Of a stretch of DNA of 64,000 nt, positions 34,234 to 46,105 are shown in pieces. Below the pieces are notes generated by a model. That model ran no database searches, was not told the DNA's origin, and saw only the letters and a list, made by a program, of their open reading frames with translations. The DNA comes from Bromus sterilis (taxonomy: Eukaryota; Streptophyta; Magnoliopsida; Poales; Poaceae). The stretch's first letter is position 1. Each line of letters begins with the position of its first letter. The translations under genes and the position numbers were made by a program. Where the stretch lies: assembly GCA_950022295.1 (NCBI GenBank), contig OX465600.1, forward strand, positions 6,882,001 to 6,946,000, given 5' to 3'.

Positions 34234-36445
34234 TCTATACCTAATAATAAAGGGAGGTAGCTTTCTTAGTCCGTTTTTGCATTTTTGCTAAAAAGCCCCT
34301 CCCTTTGTACAAAATAAACCCGCAATCCTATTTTAAGTGAGAAAACGATTCGTTTTTTCTGTTGCTACATTGGGCCTCAGCCCAGGCTGCTTCTTTGCAA
34401 TGTGACGCTCACAGCACTTTGTTTTTTTTTCTGTTGCTACAATGGGCCTCAGCCCAGGCTTCTTTTATATTTGTGCTTAAAAGCAAGGCTGGCCTCTATT
34501 CACATCATTATTTTAAATCAATTTTACACACTTTCTTAAAAAACAATTATTATGTAAATATATATATATATATATGTACGGGTCAACTGAAAATAAGCAA
34601 GCCACCTGTATTCCTAAAGAAAGAAAGTAGCTTCTATCTAAAATAAAGAAACCAATAGAAAAATAATGGGAATTACTCTCTCATATTATTACAACGGTTG
34701 GTTATGATAGTAAAAAGGAGATATAAAGGCCTGGTAAAAAATTATGTGCGCTAAATATTAATTGGATGTGACAATAAGAGACATAATGGCTCAATAAAAT
34801 ATTATGTGCGCTAAATATCAATATCGGTTGCAAAAAAACTCACGAAAAATTTACACATATTTTACTATATTGTATTATTTAAATGCGTTTGCGCCTTTTT
34901 AAAACATATAAAGTTAATTATACATACATCATAGGTATTTTATCATAATATTAAAAAAATCACTTTGTTTTAAGAAATATTTATTTTCATTAAAAAAATA
35001 TTGCTCCAAATATCAGAAAAAAATGTTCACGTGATTTTAATTTTTTTTGTATCATTCGTTCAAAAATCCTATATGTGGGTGTAGCTAACTCACGAAAAAG
35101 TGTAACCCACAAAACAAACCATGAAAAATGTTCACACGTATTAAAATTTGTATTATTTTAAATGCGTTTGCGCCTTTTTAAAATATATAAAGTTAATTTC
35201 TCGTACTTCATAGGTATTTTATCTTAAGATTAAAATTGTCTCCCATTATTTCAAGAAATCATTATTTTCATAAAAAAATATTGCTCCAAACTTTATTTTC
35301 TATATTTAGTTTGTTTGTCATGAAAAATACGTAATAATCTAAGATTAGCATGTCCTATTTTCATAAAATTGAAACTTCAAAAAATCCATTTTGACTAAAT
35401 TTTGTATGAAACCGTAAAAGCTAAAAAATCCAGATGAATAACGGCTAAGTATAATATTGATTTTCTAACTTAATATTTCTTCATAAGAAAATATTTTTCA
35501 AATAGCATGTCTTGATTTGATAAATTTGAATCTTTATTTTCTATATTTAGTTTGTTTGCCGTGGAAAATATGTAATAATCCAAGATTAGCATGTCATGTT
35601 TTGATAAAAATGGAACTTAAAAATAATCAAATTTGACAAAAATTTGCATGAAAACCTAAACGCTAAATAATCCAAATGAATAAATGCTAAGCATAATTGA
35701 TTTTCTAACTTTAGTTTGCTTCATAAGGAAATATTTTTTAAATGCCATGTCCTATTTTGATAAATTTTAATTTTTATTTCTTAAATTTGGTTTCTTCAGA
35801 TTTTTCGTCAATCTTTAAAATTACCGATGTAGTTGAACAAAATTACTTGCCGCTGCCACTGGTAAATAAAAAAATGATGCGTACATAAGGTCGCACCTCG
35901 GAGCGCACCATCGCTGCATTGGGCTACTGCTCTACCGACGTGGACTTTAAAGCACGCCAACCGAAACGCACCCCAACTGGCTCATCATGTCATTGTACAT
36001 ACGTTATTTATATCTCTAAAAAATGCACTCCTTCAGATCAGAATTACTTATCGGAGTACGTTATTTTCTACTTATCATCCTTCTCTTAAGAAGTAACATA
36101 CATGAGTAGTTTTCTTCTAATAAAAAGTTAGACGATGTCGAATACAGGACGAGCTTTTCCAACAAAAAAATGTTAGATGCCGCCAAGTCATATACATGGT
36201 TCGTGAGGTCATGCTCTTGAGACTATTCCGTGTCCTCGCCTTCAAGATTCACACCGTTGTAGACACATCTACACGTTCGCCGTGACCCAACACTTAATCT
36301 CTCGTTTCGATCACTGACTCATCGATTCCTTCACTGCCTTACTCTACACGACTGTCTAGGATTTTCTATCGGAAATCTCACAATCATCAAATTTTTTAAA
36401 GAAGAAAGTTTATACTCCCGTTGCAACGCACGGGCATTGTCCTAG
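34234..36445 (+). mobile_element. Non-autonomous Helitron, 2.2 kb, inserted in an NPF exon
   Basis: The 5' end is TCTATACCTAATAATAAAGG and the 3' end carries the hairpin CCCGTTGCAACGCACGGG followed by CATTGTCCTAG, inserted between A (34233) and T (36446) without target duplication. The interior is AT-rich with an internal duplication (34850-35300 repeats AATGCGTTTGCGCCTTTTTA and following sequence). No helicase or Rep domain was seen, so it depends on other elements. Confidence 0.85.
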
Positions 36446-37597
36446 TGAGCACCAAGAGCGCCTTGCCGACTCGGGCGACGGGGCTGTACTCCTTGCTGGT
36501 GGTGTAGTAGCGGTAGGAGGGGGTGCCGAGGAGGAAGACGCCGAGGGAGACGATGATGACGATGCAGGGGATGCCGAAGCCGAGGCCCCAGCCAACGTTA
36601 TCATGGACGTAGCTGGAGACCATGGTGGTGGCGGCGGTGGCGGCGCACATGCCGAAGTACCACCAGTTGAACAAGGAGCTCCGCGCCACCTTCTCCTCGG
36701 GGTCCTTGTCGTCGAACTGGTCCGCCGCGAACGCCTGCGCGCAAGGCTTGTGCGCGCCCTCGCCCAGCGTCACCAGGTAGAGCGCCACGTAGAAGACGGC
36801 CAGGTGCCCGCCAGACCGGAAGATGTCGAACGCCGAAGACGGCGACAGCGTGCCCATGCTCCGGATTGCCACAGTCTGATCAATCAAACGCTCTGTGCAG
36901 CCGAGCTACTTTACTTGTCGTGTTTGGATTGAGATTGCTACTGAGATCGAGAGACTAACTAGAACGAAGAGGATGGAGGCGAGGACGATGGCGCGGTAGC
37001 GGCCGAGCCAGGCGTCGGTGACGAGGGCCACCGGCAACGGCAACATCTTGGAGCGCCCTTCCACGCGTCGATGGACGCGGCGGCGCGCCATGGGCTGGCC
37101 CAGTGGACCCGTGAGGTACATGATGAGGTTCGTCGCCACGCCCTTGTACGCAAACCTCTCGGCGATCTCCATTGCTGCATGCCAACAAAACACCAGCAAG
37201 AAGTCAGTCAGAACTCAGAACCCAAGCACCGAATAGACCGGTCACCACACCATGAGTACATTGTACAAGAGTTCGGCGCGGCGCGCGTGCGTACCCGTGA
37301 TGAACACCGAGGACTTCCAGCCACCGGTGGCGGCGCGGGAGGCGGGCTTGCCGCGGTAGTCGACAGCGCCAGCGACGGCGTCCCCCATGTCCGCCTTCGA
37401 TCGCCTTGTGTTGCGACTTGCGAGTGAGCGTCGACTGACGTGCAAGCGAGACGTGTCCAGCCGATCACAAACCCAAATCGATGGGCAGCATTAGTGATCC
37501 TTTCCTGTTTAAACCCGAGCTCTTCCGACGATTCGCGGTTTCCAAAATCGGCATTCCTTCTTCTCAAACTCTACCGCCCATTATTCAAAGGGTGTGG

Positions 37598-37757
37598 CTA
37601 GGTCTCAGTCGACTGAGATTTAACTAAGTCTCAATCATGTCATATGACATGCAAGAGAAAAAAAATTAAAATAAAACTTTGCACCGATCTCAACGTAAAA
37701 TCTTACGAATATAGCATCGAGTGAGACTTAACGAAATCTCAGTCGACTGAGATTTAG
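37598..37757. mobile_element. Foldback MITE with GTCTCAGTCGACTGAGATTT ends
   Basis: The left end (TAGGTCTCAGTCGACTGAGA...AAGTCTCA) is repeated inverted at the right end (TGAGACTTAACG...CAGTCGACTGAGATTTAGC), leaving a roughly 80-bp centre. The superfamily was not determined. Confidence 0.6.
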
Positions 37758-38363
37758 CAAGGCCGTTATTGAAACTTTATTATGGGTTTATGTCCTGCCT
37801 TCATTGGGGCGCCAAGTGCGTGCCATGCGCGCCACGGACGGGAAGATTCCCAGCACGCGCATGCGCGGGGAGGCCTGTGGGATCGGACGGCTGGGATTTG
37901 CCCAGCGCTAACGGCAAAGGGGACCGGTACCTACGTGCGCTACGTACCTGGTGGACCACACGCACTTCCCGATTTGAAACTGGTGCTAGTACTGAAATGC
38001 AAGGTCAGTCCCCTAAAAAAAATGCTAGGTCAGTCAGACCCGTCCCCCGTGTCGCTCCCGCGAGCAACCTGGGCGAACACTTGGCCGTCGCCACCCCTAG
38101 GCACCTACTCTTCCTCCCTCCCTCACCATCGCCAGGGGACATCGCCGGACAGAGTTCGTGCGTGCGTGCATGCTTCGACGGTGGCGCATGGGTGACGCAG
38201 GACGGTCAGCTTTGTGGTGGCATGCGGCTCGGCAACGGTGCGCGTCGGGCCAGAGGCGGCTAGGGGTGACACTATTTGTCCAGGCGTGTCGTGCAGCCTT
38301 GTGCGAGACAGCGCGCGAAGTCTTCCTCCTCCCGATCTGGTGGCATCATGGTGGCGTTGGGGC

Positions 38364-38550
38364 CAGTGGCGGAGACAGGGGGGACCAGCAGGGGCCCTGG
38401 CCCCCCCTAACAATACTGATCTAAGCCTAATATATATGTATATAGTGATTTTTTTACTGCTAAGATGGTGTATTTTGGTGATTTGGCCCTCTCTAACAAT
38501 ACTTAACAACATTCGGCCCCCTTTATTTGATTTTCCTGGATCCGCCACTG
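38364..38550. mobile_element. hAT-type MITE with 8-bp target duplication, 187 bp
   Basis: It begins CAGTGGCGGA and ends TCCGCCACTG, a perfect 10-bp inverted repeat. The 8 bp GTTGGGGC flank it directly on both sides (38356-38363, 38551-38558). The interior holds GGCCCCCCCTAACAATACT and a similar inner repeat. Confidence 0.9.
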
Positions 38551-38763
38551 GTTGGGGCTCGGCGGTGGACGGCTAAGGCGGCGGAGGGGCTGGCCGGCAG
38601 TGTCCTTTGCGGGGATCCGAGGTTCTGGACCCGGCTTTGGTCTGTGATGGGTGCTAGCCGGTGGGTTTGGGGCACGGTTGGTGGACGGTGCTCACAGTGG
38701 GAAGTGTGGCACGGTCAACTGGATCCACGCAAGGGGGTGCACCAGCACGCTGGAGGGTGCAGG

Positions 38764-39319
38764 GTTTTTTTTTGGAGCGGTAAACACGGACCCTTTATTC
38801 AACAGAATCAAGATTTGGCCTAATACATAAAGGGTCATGGGGATTCACTAGCCACAGATGGCGTCCCATGGGAAGATTAGCAGCAAATTTTGCTAAGTTG
38901 TGAGCATCTATGTTAGTGCTCCTACTTTCATACATAAAATCACAGGCCTGGAAAGTAGGTATTCTTGAGAGGATCTCCTTAATTATGATTCCATGCTGCC
39001 CTCCTTGTCCCTCATCGATGTCCTTGATCAGAGATTTGCAGTCAGTTGAGATGATGACATTTTGTAAACCAAGATCTTCAGCAAGAGCTTGGCCCTCCCT
39101 ACATGCAATAGCCTCCAGAGTAGTCGGGTTTAGAAGCCCCGGGATAATTAGTGCCGACGATCCCATATAAACTCCATTATTGCTTCTACAAACTGCCGCA
39201 GCTGCACCCGAGAGGCCATCACCAGACAACCCACCATCAACATGAATCTTGATCCATCCCGGTTCTACTTTCCAGGACTGCCGAACAACATGGGATGATG
39301 ATGGTCTAGCAGCTACCCT
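38764..39319 (-). mobile_element. 5'-truncated L1-type LINE with 20-bp target duplication
   Basis: On the minus strand it codes an RNase H-like domain of the plant LINE type (GWIKIHVDGGLSGDG, LEAIACREGQALAEDLGL, STDCKSL, AHNLAKFAANLPMG, WLVNPHDP) and ends in a short poly(A) (T run at 38765-38773). Identical 20-bp direct repeats, starting AGCACGCTGG, flank it at 38744-38763 and 39320-39339, the mark of target-primed reverse transcription. Only the last 556 bp were inserted. Confidence 0.9.
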
Positions 39320-39399
39320 AGCACGCTGGAGGGTGCAGGTGGTGTGTCATCGTCGGTAGCGGCCGTGGTGCTAGGCTCTGCTAGGAAGGGGCCTGGCGC

Positions 39400-40182
39400 G
39401 CAGTTCAAAGAAAGAAATCATAAACATAAGAAAGCCCGTAACCACTAAGTTCACAAGTACCATCCTACCCCCATAAGACATTAATTATATTTTTCAACAA
39501 TAAAGTTTATTTTCAAATCTATCGCCAATGCATTTGCACTTTTTATTTGTTAACTAACGGTGATGAATTTGTGTCCCGAGATAACTGAACAAAAGTTTAC
39601 CAATTTCACAACCAAATAACTGTAGATAGTTATTATTTCTTCTTTGGCACGTTCAAAGCAGAAAAGTTCACTTCTATACAAATTAACATTAAGGCTAGAT
39701 AGATGTTAAAAAACATAATCAGTTTTATGTTAATGGATTTATCCATATCTTGCTCCATAAAGATGATTGTGTCATCGCTTATTGTAGAATGGGACCCACC
39801 ATCCACCCACAAGATGTAGGATCAATCCACCCACATGATTGTTCTACTTATTGGCTCTACCAATGAGGACTGCCAACATATCTTCCACACCATTGATAGC
39901 ATAGAAAACATAGGATCACCCTGCCTCAACCCCTTCTTAGTCTGGAAAAGTAAGTAAGCCCCATTACCCTTTGAACTAAATATTAAAATGACGTCTCCAA
40001 ACCGGGTCAAAGCCTTTCATACATAATAATTGTTGTAAGAAAGGACTTTTAACCTTGTCATACGCCTTCTTGAAATCCATTTTAAAGATAAATTCACCAA
40101 GTTTCTTACAATTAATGGATTTCATGCAAGCTTCATGCTTACAATGTGGTATGTGAAAGTATTTTTTTACATTCATGGATAA
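39400..40182 (-). mobile_element. L1-type LINE reverse-transcriptase fragment at the edge of unit D
   Basis: Minus-strand pieces read FIFKMDFKKAYDKVKSPFLQ and TKKGLRQGDP, reverse-transcriptase core motifs, in different frames. It is the longer counterpart of 16355-16925 beside copy C. The CACTA element is inserted at its right end. Confidence 0.75.
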
Positions 40183-40204
40183 CACTAGTAGAAAACGGGG
40201 CATC

Positions 40205-40400
40205 CGTCTAAGACTTTAGTACCGGTTTCATTACGAACCGGTACTAAAGGGGGCTTTCGTACCGGTTTGGGCGTCCAGGCGGGCGAGGAGCTGTCGTACC
40301 GGTTCGTCCGGAGCTTTAGTACCGGACGGTGGTGGGGGGGGGGGGGGGGCAGGGCTGGTCCTTTGGTACCGGTTCAAGTGTAGAACCGGTACTAATTAAC
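40205..40400. repeat. 5' subterminal repeats of the CACTA element
   Basis: At least five ACCGGTTY or RAACCGGTACTAAAG half-sites in direct and inverted order. A 16-base G run lies at about 40334-40349. Confidence 0.75.
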
Positions 40401-40964
40401 CATTTCTCATACCCTGTCCCATATAACCCGATTCATCCTTCATTTCTACCTCCCTCTCACACATTTGTAAACATTTTGCACCTCTCACACTCAACAAATC
40501 TTCATTTTTTGTCCACCATTTTAACAAGATTAACGACATCTATCTATCCAAGGGTTAGCAATATCATCCTTTCTTCCGGCGTTCCTAATTTAGCTCGTCT
40601 CTTTGCTAGTTAACTCGTATTATTTTTCTAGTGCTAGCAAGGTGTTCGATGAAATGCCTAGCTAAGTTTGGGATTTTATTTTATTTATTTGAAATTTGAG
40701 CTGAAACTATATTATGTTTTGTAGGTTTTGGTATCATCCCCGTCCTCACCGTTGTCGATCGTCAGCGTCGTCCCCTAGCCGACACCGTACCACCTCGGTG
40801 AGCCCCTTTCTTTTTTATAAAATCAGAAAGGGTTGAAAATTGATGGTTACGGCGCAATAAGCAAATGACACAAGCGAATAAAAAATGAAGACAGATGAAG
40901 TCAGACAGGGTTGAAAATTGATGATGTGGCTTTGAATGGTTCATTTTGAAGACACAAAAAGTCT

Positions 40965-41385
40965 CGATGAACTGAAGGATTTCTAGATATATCAACAAAA
41001 CACACGGTTTCGCCTGCATACAACTCAACTGTGGCTCGTGAGTGCCCGCACATCAAATGCACCGTTGGGCGTATGCAGGCCAATCCGAATGATTTGTATT
41101 TGGTCGATGAACTGAAGGATTTCTAGATATATCAACAAAACACACGGTTTCGCCTGCATACAGCCCAACTGTGGCTCGTGAGTGCCCGCACATCAAATGC
41201 ACCGTTGGGCGTATGCAGGCCAATCCGAATGATTTGTATTTGGTCGATGAACTAAAGGATTTGTAGATATATTAACAAAACACACGGTTTCGCCTGCATA
41301 CAGCCCAACTGTGGCTCGTGAGTGCCCGCACATCAAATGCACCGTTGGGCGTATGCAGGCCAATCCGAATGATTTGTATTCGTAC
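40965..41385. repeat. Three tandem 140-bp repeats inside the CACTA element
   Basis: The landmark CGATGAACTNAAGGATTT starts at 40965, 41105 and 41245, exactly 140 bp apart. The copies are nearly identical. Each contains ACACACGGTTTCGCCTGC and CACCGTTGGGCGTATGCAGG. ORFs across it are by-products. Confidence 0.9.
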
Positions 41386-41543
41386 ACACCAAGTGTCCGA
41401 GAGGTGGGATATATATAGGAGTCGTGTGCCTCTTTAGCCCTGGTTGCTAGCACCAAGTGTACAGGCCGGTTCCCAGATCCAACGACTCACAAGCCGGATC
41501 CAATGGCTCACAAGCGCTTAAAAGAAACACGCGATCCGTGTAC

Positions 41544-41795
41544 TTCTTCCTGATTGGTGGGATTCAGACCCGGGTGGGGCCAGGGCTATGGTACCGGTTC
41601 ATGTGGAGAACCGGTACTAATTTAACTCATGCCCACCCGATTCATCCCTGTCCCATGCCCACCCGATTCTTCCTGATTGGTGGGATTCAGACCCGGGTGG
41701 GGCCAGGGCTGTGGTACCGGTTCATGTGGAGAACCGGTACTAATTTAGCTCATGCCCACCCGATTCATCCCTGTCCCATGCCCACCCGATTCATC
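41544..41795. repeat. Two tandem 123-bp repeats upstream of the transposase gene
   Basis: TTCTTCCTGATTGGTGGG starts at 41544 and again at 41667. Each unit holds an ACCGGTTCATGTGGAGAACC palindrome of the subterminal type. Confidence 0.85.
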
Positions 41796-41889
41796 CTTCA
41801 TCGATGATTTTTGATATACATATATAATGATTTTGATATATCTATGATGTTGTCTAATTAATGATTTTTGATATACATATATAATGCAG

Positions 41890-44800
41890 ATGAGTCGGCA
41901 ATGGATGTACGGTGACCGGTGCCATCCCGACTTCATTAAAGGCATGCATTATTTTCTCAGCGTGGCTGAGGCAAACAAACGGACGAATGGTTTCATCTAT
42001 TGTCCATGTAGTTCCTGTAAGAATATGAAGGATTACTCTACCTCAAAGACCATTCACGTCCACCTGCTGGAGAACGGTTTCATGCCCAGCTATAATTGTT
42101 GGACCAAGCACGGAGAAAGGGGGGTTATATTGGAAGACAACGAAGAAGAAGAGGATAGTGACAACTATCCTATTTTCACTGAAGACGGTGATAGTAGAAT
42201 GGGGGAAGACGAAGCTAAAGAAGAGCCCATTTTTGATGACCCGATTTTTGATGACCCCGATGACGATTTGGGTCGGGCCATTCTTGATGCGAAGATAAAC
42301 TGCGAAAGTGAAAAGGAGAGGTTGAAGTTGGAGAAAATGCTAGAGGATCACAACAAACTGTTGTACCCAAATTGCGAAGATGGCCAGAAAAAGCTGGGTA
42401 CCACGCTGGAATTGCTGCAATGGAAGGCAGAGAATGGTACTACTGACAAGGGATTTGAAAAGTTGCTGAAAATAATAAAGAAGATGCTTCCAGGGGAGAA
42501 CGTATTGCCCTCTAGTACGTACGAAGCAAAGAAGGTTGTCTGCCCTCTAGGATTAGAGGTGCAGAAGATACATGCATGCATCTATGACTGCATCCTCTAC
42601 CGCAAGGAGTACGAGAATTTGAATGCATGCCCGGTATGTGGTGCACTGAGGTATAAGATCAGGCGAGATGACCCTGGCGATGTTGAGGGCGAGTCCACCC
42701 CCAGGAAGAGGGTTCCTGCGAAGGTGATGTGGTATGCTCCTATAATACCACGGTTCAAACGTTTGTTCCAAAACAAAGAGCATGTCGAGTTGTTGCGATG
42801 GCACAAAGAGGACCGTAAGAATGATGTGATGCTAAGACACCCCGCTGACGGGTCGCAGTGGAGAAAAATCGACAGAAAGTTCAAGTCATTTTCAGATGAC
42901 GCAAGGAACTTAAAACTTGGTCTAAGTACGGATGGCTTTAATCCTTTCGGGGAGCAGAGCTCCAGTCATAGCACCTGGCCAGTGACTCTATGTATCTATA
43001 ACCTTCCTCCTTGGGTGTGCATGAAGCGGAAGTTCATTATGATGCCAGTGCTCATCCAAGGCCCGAGGCAACCAGGCAACGACATTGATGTGTACCTGAG
43101 GCCATTGGTTGAAGAACTTTTACAATTGTGGCGTGAAGAAGGTGTACGTGTGTGGGATGAGCACAAAAAGGAGGAATTTGACCTGCATGCCTTGCTTTTT
43201 TTAACCATCAATGATTGGCCTGCTCTTAGTAACATTTCAGGGCAGTCAAACAAGGGATACAATGCATGCACACACTGTTTAGGTGAGACTGACAGTATAT
43301 ATTTGGGAAACAAGAATGTGTACCTGAGGCATCGTCGATTTCTTCCAAAACAACATCACGTAAGAAAGAGAGGAAAGCATTTCAGAGGTGAGGCAGATAA
43401 CCGAACGAAGCCTACCCGCCCTACTGGGGATGTTATATATGATATGGTCAAGGATTTAAAAGTGATCTTTGGAAAGGGTCCTGGCGGACAATCTGTTCCG
43501 CATGATGTTGACGGACACGTACCCATGTGGAAGAAGAAGTCTATATTCTGGGAGCTACCCTACTGGAAATTCCTAGAGGTTCACTCGGCAATCGACGTGA
43601 TGCACGTGACGAAAAATCTTTGCGTGAACCTGCTAAACTTCTTGGGCGTGTATGGGAAGACAAAAGATACACCGGATGCACGGCAAGACCAGCAAAGTAT
43701 CCACGAAGGAAACAACCTGAATCTAGAGAAGTATCAAGGTCCTGCCAGCTACGCTCTTACCAAAGAAGAGAAGGAGATCTTTTTTGAAGTACTGAGTAGC
43801 ATCAAGGTCCCGTCTGGCTTCTCGTCGAATATAAAAGGGATAATAAACATGTCAGAGAAAAAGTTTCAAAACCTAAAGTCTCATGACTGCCACGTGATTA
43901 TGACACAATTACTTCCGGTTGCATTGAGGGGGCTTCTGCCGGAAAATGTTCGAGTACCCATTGTCAAGCTATGTGCGTTCCTCAATGCAATTTCTTAGAA
44001 GGTGATCAATCCACTAACTCTACAAAAATTACAGAAGGATGTGGTGCAATGTCTAGTCAGCTTCGAGTTGGTGTTCCCACCATCCTTCTTCAATATTATG
44101 ACACATCTCCTAGTTCACCTAGTCGAAGAGATTAGCATTCTCGGTCCTGTATTTCTACACAACATGTTTCCCTTTGAGAGATTCATGGGAGTCTTAAAGA
44201 AGTACGTTCATAACCGTGCTAGGCCAGAAGGAAGCATCTCCAAGGGATATGGAACAGAGGAGGTCATTGAGTTTTGTGTTGACTTTATTCCTGACCTTAA
44301 GCCGATCGGTGTTCCTGAATCGCGCTATGAGGGGAGACTGGGTGGAAAAGGCACGCTAGGGAAGAAAGCAACAACGTGTATGGACGGACATTCTTTCACT
44401 CAAGCACACTACACAGTTCTACATAATTCTATCTTGGTGGCTCCGTACATAGTGGAACACAAGGATAACTTACGCTCCGAATACCCGGAGCAACGTGAAG
44501 ATTGGATTGATGGAGAACACATGAAGACTTTCGGCGGTTGGTTGCAAAATTGTCTAATGAATGTCACTGATGAAGAACAATTATACTTGTTGGCCAAGCA
44601 ACCATCTTCGACTATATCGACTTTTCAAGGGTACGAGATTAATGGGAATACATTTTACACGTTCGCCCAAGATAAAAAGAGCACCAACCAAAACAGTGGT
44701 GTCCGCTTTGATGCAGCAGAGGGCAACGGGAAGAAGGTCACATATTATGGTTACATAGAGGAGATATGGGAACTTGACTATGGACCTAATTTCAAGGTCC

Positions 44801-45213
44801 CTTTGTTCCGGTGCAAATGGTTCAACCTGAAAGACGGGGTACAGGTAGACCCGCAGTACGGAATGACTACAGTGGATCTCAAGAATCTAGGGTACGACAC
44901 CGAACCATTCGTCCTAGCCAGTGAAGTGGCTCAGGTTTTTTATGTGAAGGACATGTCTACCAAACCGAAAAAAAGAAAAGAAAGGCAAGAGTACACATTA
45001 TACGATGAGCCAAAGCGCCACATAGTTCTTTCAGGAAAAAGAAACATCGTGGGAGTAGAGGACAAGACAGACATGTCAGAAGATTATAATAAGTTTGATG
45101 ATATTCCACCCTTCAAGGTAAAAACTGACCCAAGCATCATCTTAAATAATGAAGATTGTCCATGGTTGCGTCGCAATCCGAAGAAAGGGAAACACACGAA
45201 GAAAACTAGCTAG
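41890..45213 (+). pseudogene. TNP2-like CACTA transposase with one in-frame stop
   Basis: Domains in order: Transpos_assoc-like N terminus (RQWMYGDRCHPDFIKGMHYF, YCPCSSCKN), Transposase_21/TNP2 core (DDARNLKLGLSTDGFNPFG, WPVTLCIYNLPPWVCMKRKF, GVRVWDEHKKEEFDLHALL, GYNACTHCL), DUF4218-like region (ISILGPVFLHNMFPFERFMG, KKYVHNRARPEGSI) and DUF4216-like region (YYGYIEEIWELDYG, PLFRCKWF). It binds the element ends and cuts them for transposition. A TAG at 43996-43998 interrupts an otherwise continuous frame (NAIS-stop-KVINPLT), leaving about 703 and 404 residues. The ATG at 41890 follows TATAATGCAG, a likely splice acceptor, so a non-coding first exon is probable and the ATG at 41884 would be intronic. 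Confidence 0.9.
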
Positions 45214-45549
45214 ATAGGGATCATAACTTTGGAAATCACTTTTGTGTAATGATGCTATTGTATGTAAGATATGGAAATCACCGCGACATCGGCGACTCCA
45301 ACATTCGAATCTAGCCATGTGTATCTTAATTTTCAGTTGAGCTATGTACTTTAATTCGAGTTCAATCGTAATCAAATTTTATTCCGTGTGCTTCTTCCTG
45401 ATTGGTCGGATCCAACGGCTCAGAAGCCTGATCCAACGACTCACAAGCGCTTGAAAGAAACACGCGTTCCGTGTGCTTCTTCCTGATTGGTTGGATTCAA
45501 AATCGTGTACGGTTAAAAGCGCGTGGAAGAGGACTCCACGCAACGCCCG

Positions 45550-46105
45550 TCGAAACATAAAAGAAAATAAAAGAAAAAGAGAAAGAAACAGAAAAGAAAA
45601 GAAAAAGAAATAGGAAAGAGAAATAAATAGAAAAAGAAACAGAAAAGAAAAGAAAAAGAAACAGAAAAAAAGAAATAGAAATAGAAAAATAAAGAAATAG
45701 AAAACAAAAAGAAATAGAAAAAGAAACATAAAAGAAATAGAAAACAGAAAGAAATAGAAAAAGAAACATAAAAGAAAATAAAAGAAAAAGAGAAAGAAAC
45801 AGAAAAGAAAAGAAAAAGAAATAGAAAAGAGAAATAAATAGAAAAAGAAACAGAAAAGAAAAGAAAAAGAAACAGAAACAGAAAAGAAAAGAAAAAGAAA
45901 TAGAAAAGAGAAATAAATAGAAAAAGAAACAGAAAAGAAAAGAAAAATAAACAGAAAAAAAGAAATAGAAATAGAAAAATAAAGAAATAGAAAACAAAAA
46001 GAAATAGAAATAGAAAACAGAAAGAAATAGAAAAAGAAACAGAAAAGAAAAAGAGAAAGAAATAGAAAAGGAAAGAAAAAGAAATAGAAAACAAAAAAGT
46101 AAAGG
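45550..46105. repeat. Almost pure purine tract of about 550 bp (GAAA/AGAAAC-type repeats)
   Basis: The plus strand is nearly only A and G, with occasional C and T, in imperfect AAAGAAACAGAAAAGAAAAG units. Long Phe/Leu/Ser/Tyr ORFs on the opposite strand are artefacts of the repeat. It lies between the transposase gene and the internal ACCGGT palindromes of the CACTA element. Confidence 0.9.

Larger units (their letters stand above)
33190..37388 (-). pseudogene. NPF/PTR family peptide or nitrate transporter gene, disrupted
   Basis: Proton-coupled oligopeptide transporter family (NPF in plants; plasma or vacuolar membrane). Exon 1 is 37295-37388 (MGDAVAGAVDYRGKPASR...WKSSVFIT), exon 2 36960-37174 (AMEIAERFAYKGVATNLIMY, LVTDAWLGRYRAIVLASI), exon 3 from 36875 (SMGTLSP, GEGAHKPCAQAFAADQFDD, SLFNWWYFG) down to 36446, where a Helitron splits it. 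It continues at 34233 (KSWRSKHRTK) for a short stretch. The 3' part runs from about 34010 to 33190 (EEAKSLLRLLPIWASC, GISDVFVMIGLQEFFYDQVPD). About 100 residues of the central loop expected in the family are missing, and AT-rich sequence with CGCTATAGC motifs replaces them. Exon 2 also has two nearby frame changes that cancel. Non-functional. Confidence 0.85.

Noticed and set aside
37769..38263. 164- and 137-residue ORFs in GC-rich DNA past the NPF gene
   Set aside because: Two overlapping frames of similar length and no recognisable domain; interrupted downstream by a MITE and a LINE.
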